Notes under the pieces: generated by a model | The model's input: the letters and a program-made list of their open reading frames with translations, nothing else | Databases searched by the model: none | Told to the model about the DNA's origin: nothing | Assembly: GCA_021791995.1 (NCBI GenBank) | Contig: JAJYVN010000173.1 | Location: forward strand, 1 to 6,443 | Reading direction: 5' to 3' | DNA from: Bacillota bacterium | GTDB taxonomy: Bacteria > Bacillota > Sulfobacillia > RBS10-35 > JAJYVN01 | DNA: 6,443 nt | Shown here: positions 5,593 through 6,443 of the stretch, piece after piece | Position numbering within the stretch: position 1 is the stretch's first letter | How the letters are laid out: every line of letters begins with the position of its first letter | Position numbers and translations under genes: made by a program

Positions 5593-5607
5593 GCATGCGT
5601 TGCATGC
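5593..5607. promoter_or_regulatory. Candidate operator GCATGC-GTT-GCATGC in the divergent promoter region
   Basis: Two GCATGC hexamers, each self-palindromic, are separated by 3 bp, giving a 15-bp symmetric element. The left hexamer also lies in a 10-bp palindrome ACGCATGCGT (5591-5600). It sits between the PLP enzyme and deacylase genes, overlapping the -35 of the plus-strand promoter and lying downstream of a minus-strand TTGACG. A regulator binding here could control both genes. This is inferred from symmetry and position only. Confidence 0.4.
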
Positions 5608-5629
5608 CGCGTCAATTCCTTTATATAGT
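5600..5629 (+). promoter_or_regulatory. Candidate promoter for the D-aminoacylase gene
   Basis: TATATA (5622-5627), overlapping TATAGT (5624-5629), is the most AT-rich spot in this GC-rich region and a strong -10. A TTG-containing hexamer lies about 16-17 bp upstream (TTGCAT, 5600-5605 approximately), a weak -35. The leader to ATG 5653 would be only about 15-20 nt with no Shine-Dalgarno match, suggesting SD-independent initiation. On the minus strand TTGACG (5610-5615) is a good -35 for the PLP-enzyme gene, but its -10 is unclear. Confidence 0.4.
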
Positions 5630-5652
5630 GAGTTACCCGGCCAGTACCCCAG

Positions 5653-6443
5653 ATGACAGCAATCTCTTCATGTGACACCCTGATCCGTCATGCGCGCGTA
5701 ATCGGTGGTATCGATATCACATCCGCGCCCGCCGACGTGGCCATCCGTGGCGATCGCATTGTCGCCGTCGGCCCATCTCTCAACATCGACGCACACACCT
5801 GCGTCGACGCCGATGGCCTCGCCCTCGCGCCCGGCTTCATCGATACGCACACGCACGACGACACAAGCGTGATCCGCACCCCGCAGATGCTGCCCAAGAT
5901 CTCGCAGGGCGTCACCACCGTCATCGTCGGCAACTGCGGCATCAGCGCCGCCCCCGTCACGCTTCGCGCCAACCCGCCAGATCCCATGAACCTGCTGGGC
6001 GATGCCACGCTCTTCCGTTATCCCCGATTCGCCGACTACGCCCATGCCGTCAACCAGGCCCGGCCCGCCGTCAACGTGCGCGCGCTCGTCGGTCACACGG
6101 CCCTCCGCAACAATCACATGGACCGCCTGGATCGCCCCGCCCGTCAAAGCGAGATCGACGCCATGCGCGCCCAGTTGCAGGAAGCCCTGCAGCACGGCGC
6201 GCTGGGACTCAGCACCGGCCTCGCTTACGGTTCGGCAAACGCGGCCACCGCGGATGAGGTCATCGCGCTCATGCAGCCGCTCACTGCGGCGGGCGCGGTC
6301 TACACCACGCACCTCCGCAGCGAGGCAGCCGCCATTCTGGACGCGCTGCAGGAGGCATTCGACGCGGGCCGGCGCTGCGGCGTGCCGGTCATCGTCTCAC
6401 ACCTCAAGTGCGCCGGCGTCGAGAATTGGGGACGAAGCGGCGA
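5653..6443 (+). CDS. N-acyl-D-amino-acid deacylase (D-aminoacylase), N-terminal part only (runs off the right edge)
   Basis: An open frame of 263 codons reaches the window end without a stop. The protein is an amidohydrolase-superfamily enzyme that hydrolyses N-acyl-D-amino acids to a free D-amino acid and a carboxylate. A short N-terminal beta domain (LIRHARVIGG, DVAIRGDRIVAVG) precedes the TIM barrel. Metal-site motifs are present in order: GFIDTHTHDD (H66, H68), VGNCGIS (C95), YTTHLRSE (H220) and VIVSHLKCAG (H250). These fall at almost the positions of the zinc ligands of the Alcaligenes D-aminoacylase (His67, His69, Cys96, His220, His250 as I recall). STGLAYGSA (187-195) is also family-typical. 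The catalytic Asp of the C-terminal part lies beyond the window. The ATG at 5653 has no clear RBS, but the conserved beta domain begins a few residues later. Divergent from the D-amino acid PLP enzyme; the products of this enzyme are plausible substrates of that one. Family members differ in side-chain preference, so substrate is not predicted. Confidence 0.88.
   Translation, partial: MTAISSCDTLIRHARVIGGIDITSAPADVAIRGDRIVAVGPSLNIDAHTCVDADGLALAPGFIDTHTHDDTSVIRTPQMLPKISQGVTTVIVGNCGISAAPVTLRANPPDPMNLLGDATLFRYPRFADYAHAVNQARPAVNVRALVGHTALRNNHMDRLDRPARQSEIDAMRAQLQEALQHGALGLSTGLAYGSANAATADEVIALMQPLTAAGAVYTTHLRSEAAAILDALQEAFDAGRRCGVPVIVSHLKCAGVENWGRSG

Noticed and set aside
5218..5656. Plus-strand ORFs overlapping the start of the PLP gene
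   Set aside because: Antisense frames without RBS or domain similarity; the last ones cross the divergent promoter region.

Overview
The window is GC-rich bacterial chromosome, most likely from an Acidobacteriota (Terriglobia/Acidobacteriaceae-like) genome. Three things point there: a GH79 beta-glucuronidase-type enzyme of the kind characterised from Acidobacterium capsulatum, a Cys/His zinc-motif hypothetical protein resembling ones I associate with acidobacterial genomes, and hairpin-rich intergenic repeats. The taxonomy is inference from protein style; there is no marker gene here.

Left part (1-2830) is a carbohydrate-utilisation block. The 5' end of a secreted GH43-like glycosidase runs off the left edge on the minus strand. 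Divergent from it, on the plus strand, are a phytanoyl-CoA dioxygenase (PhyH) family Fe(II)/2-oxoglutarate oxygenase with its metal triad intact and, 86 bp further on, a GH79-like glycoside hydrolase with a twin-arginine signal. GH43 exo-galactanase-like and GH79 beta-glucuronidase activities would fit attack on a glucuronidated plant polymer such as arabinogalactan-protein. The oxygenase's substrate is unknown.

Middle part (2831-4278) starts with about 650 bp without a convincing gene. It holds a strong intrinsic terminator (2935-2979) and two tandem copies of a roughly 146-bp hairpin-bearing repeat with a period of exactly 185 bp. Several short GC-rich mini-hairpins follow. Next is a 242-aa protein with an N-terminal C-x9-C-x10-C-x2-H motif, preceded by a near-ideal ribosome binding site. 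Short pieces resembling the repeat occur on both sides of this gene.

Right part (4279-6443) is a divergent D-amino-acid gene pair. On the minus strand is a fold-type III PLP enzyme of the D-serine dehydratase / D-threonine aldolase-like family, probably starting at a TTG. On the plus strand is an N-acyl-D-amino-acid deacylase truncated by the right edge. The deacylase would release free D-amino acids from N-acyl forms and the PLP enzyme would deaminate or cleave them. The short shared promoter region carries a symmetric GCATGC-GTT-GCATGC element that could be an operator.

No tRNA, rRNA, CRISPR array or transposase gene was seen. The least explained item is the tandem structured repeat and its association with the zinc-motif gene.
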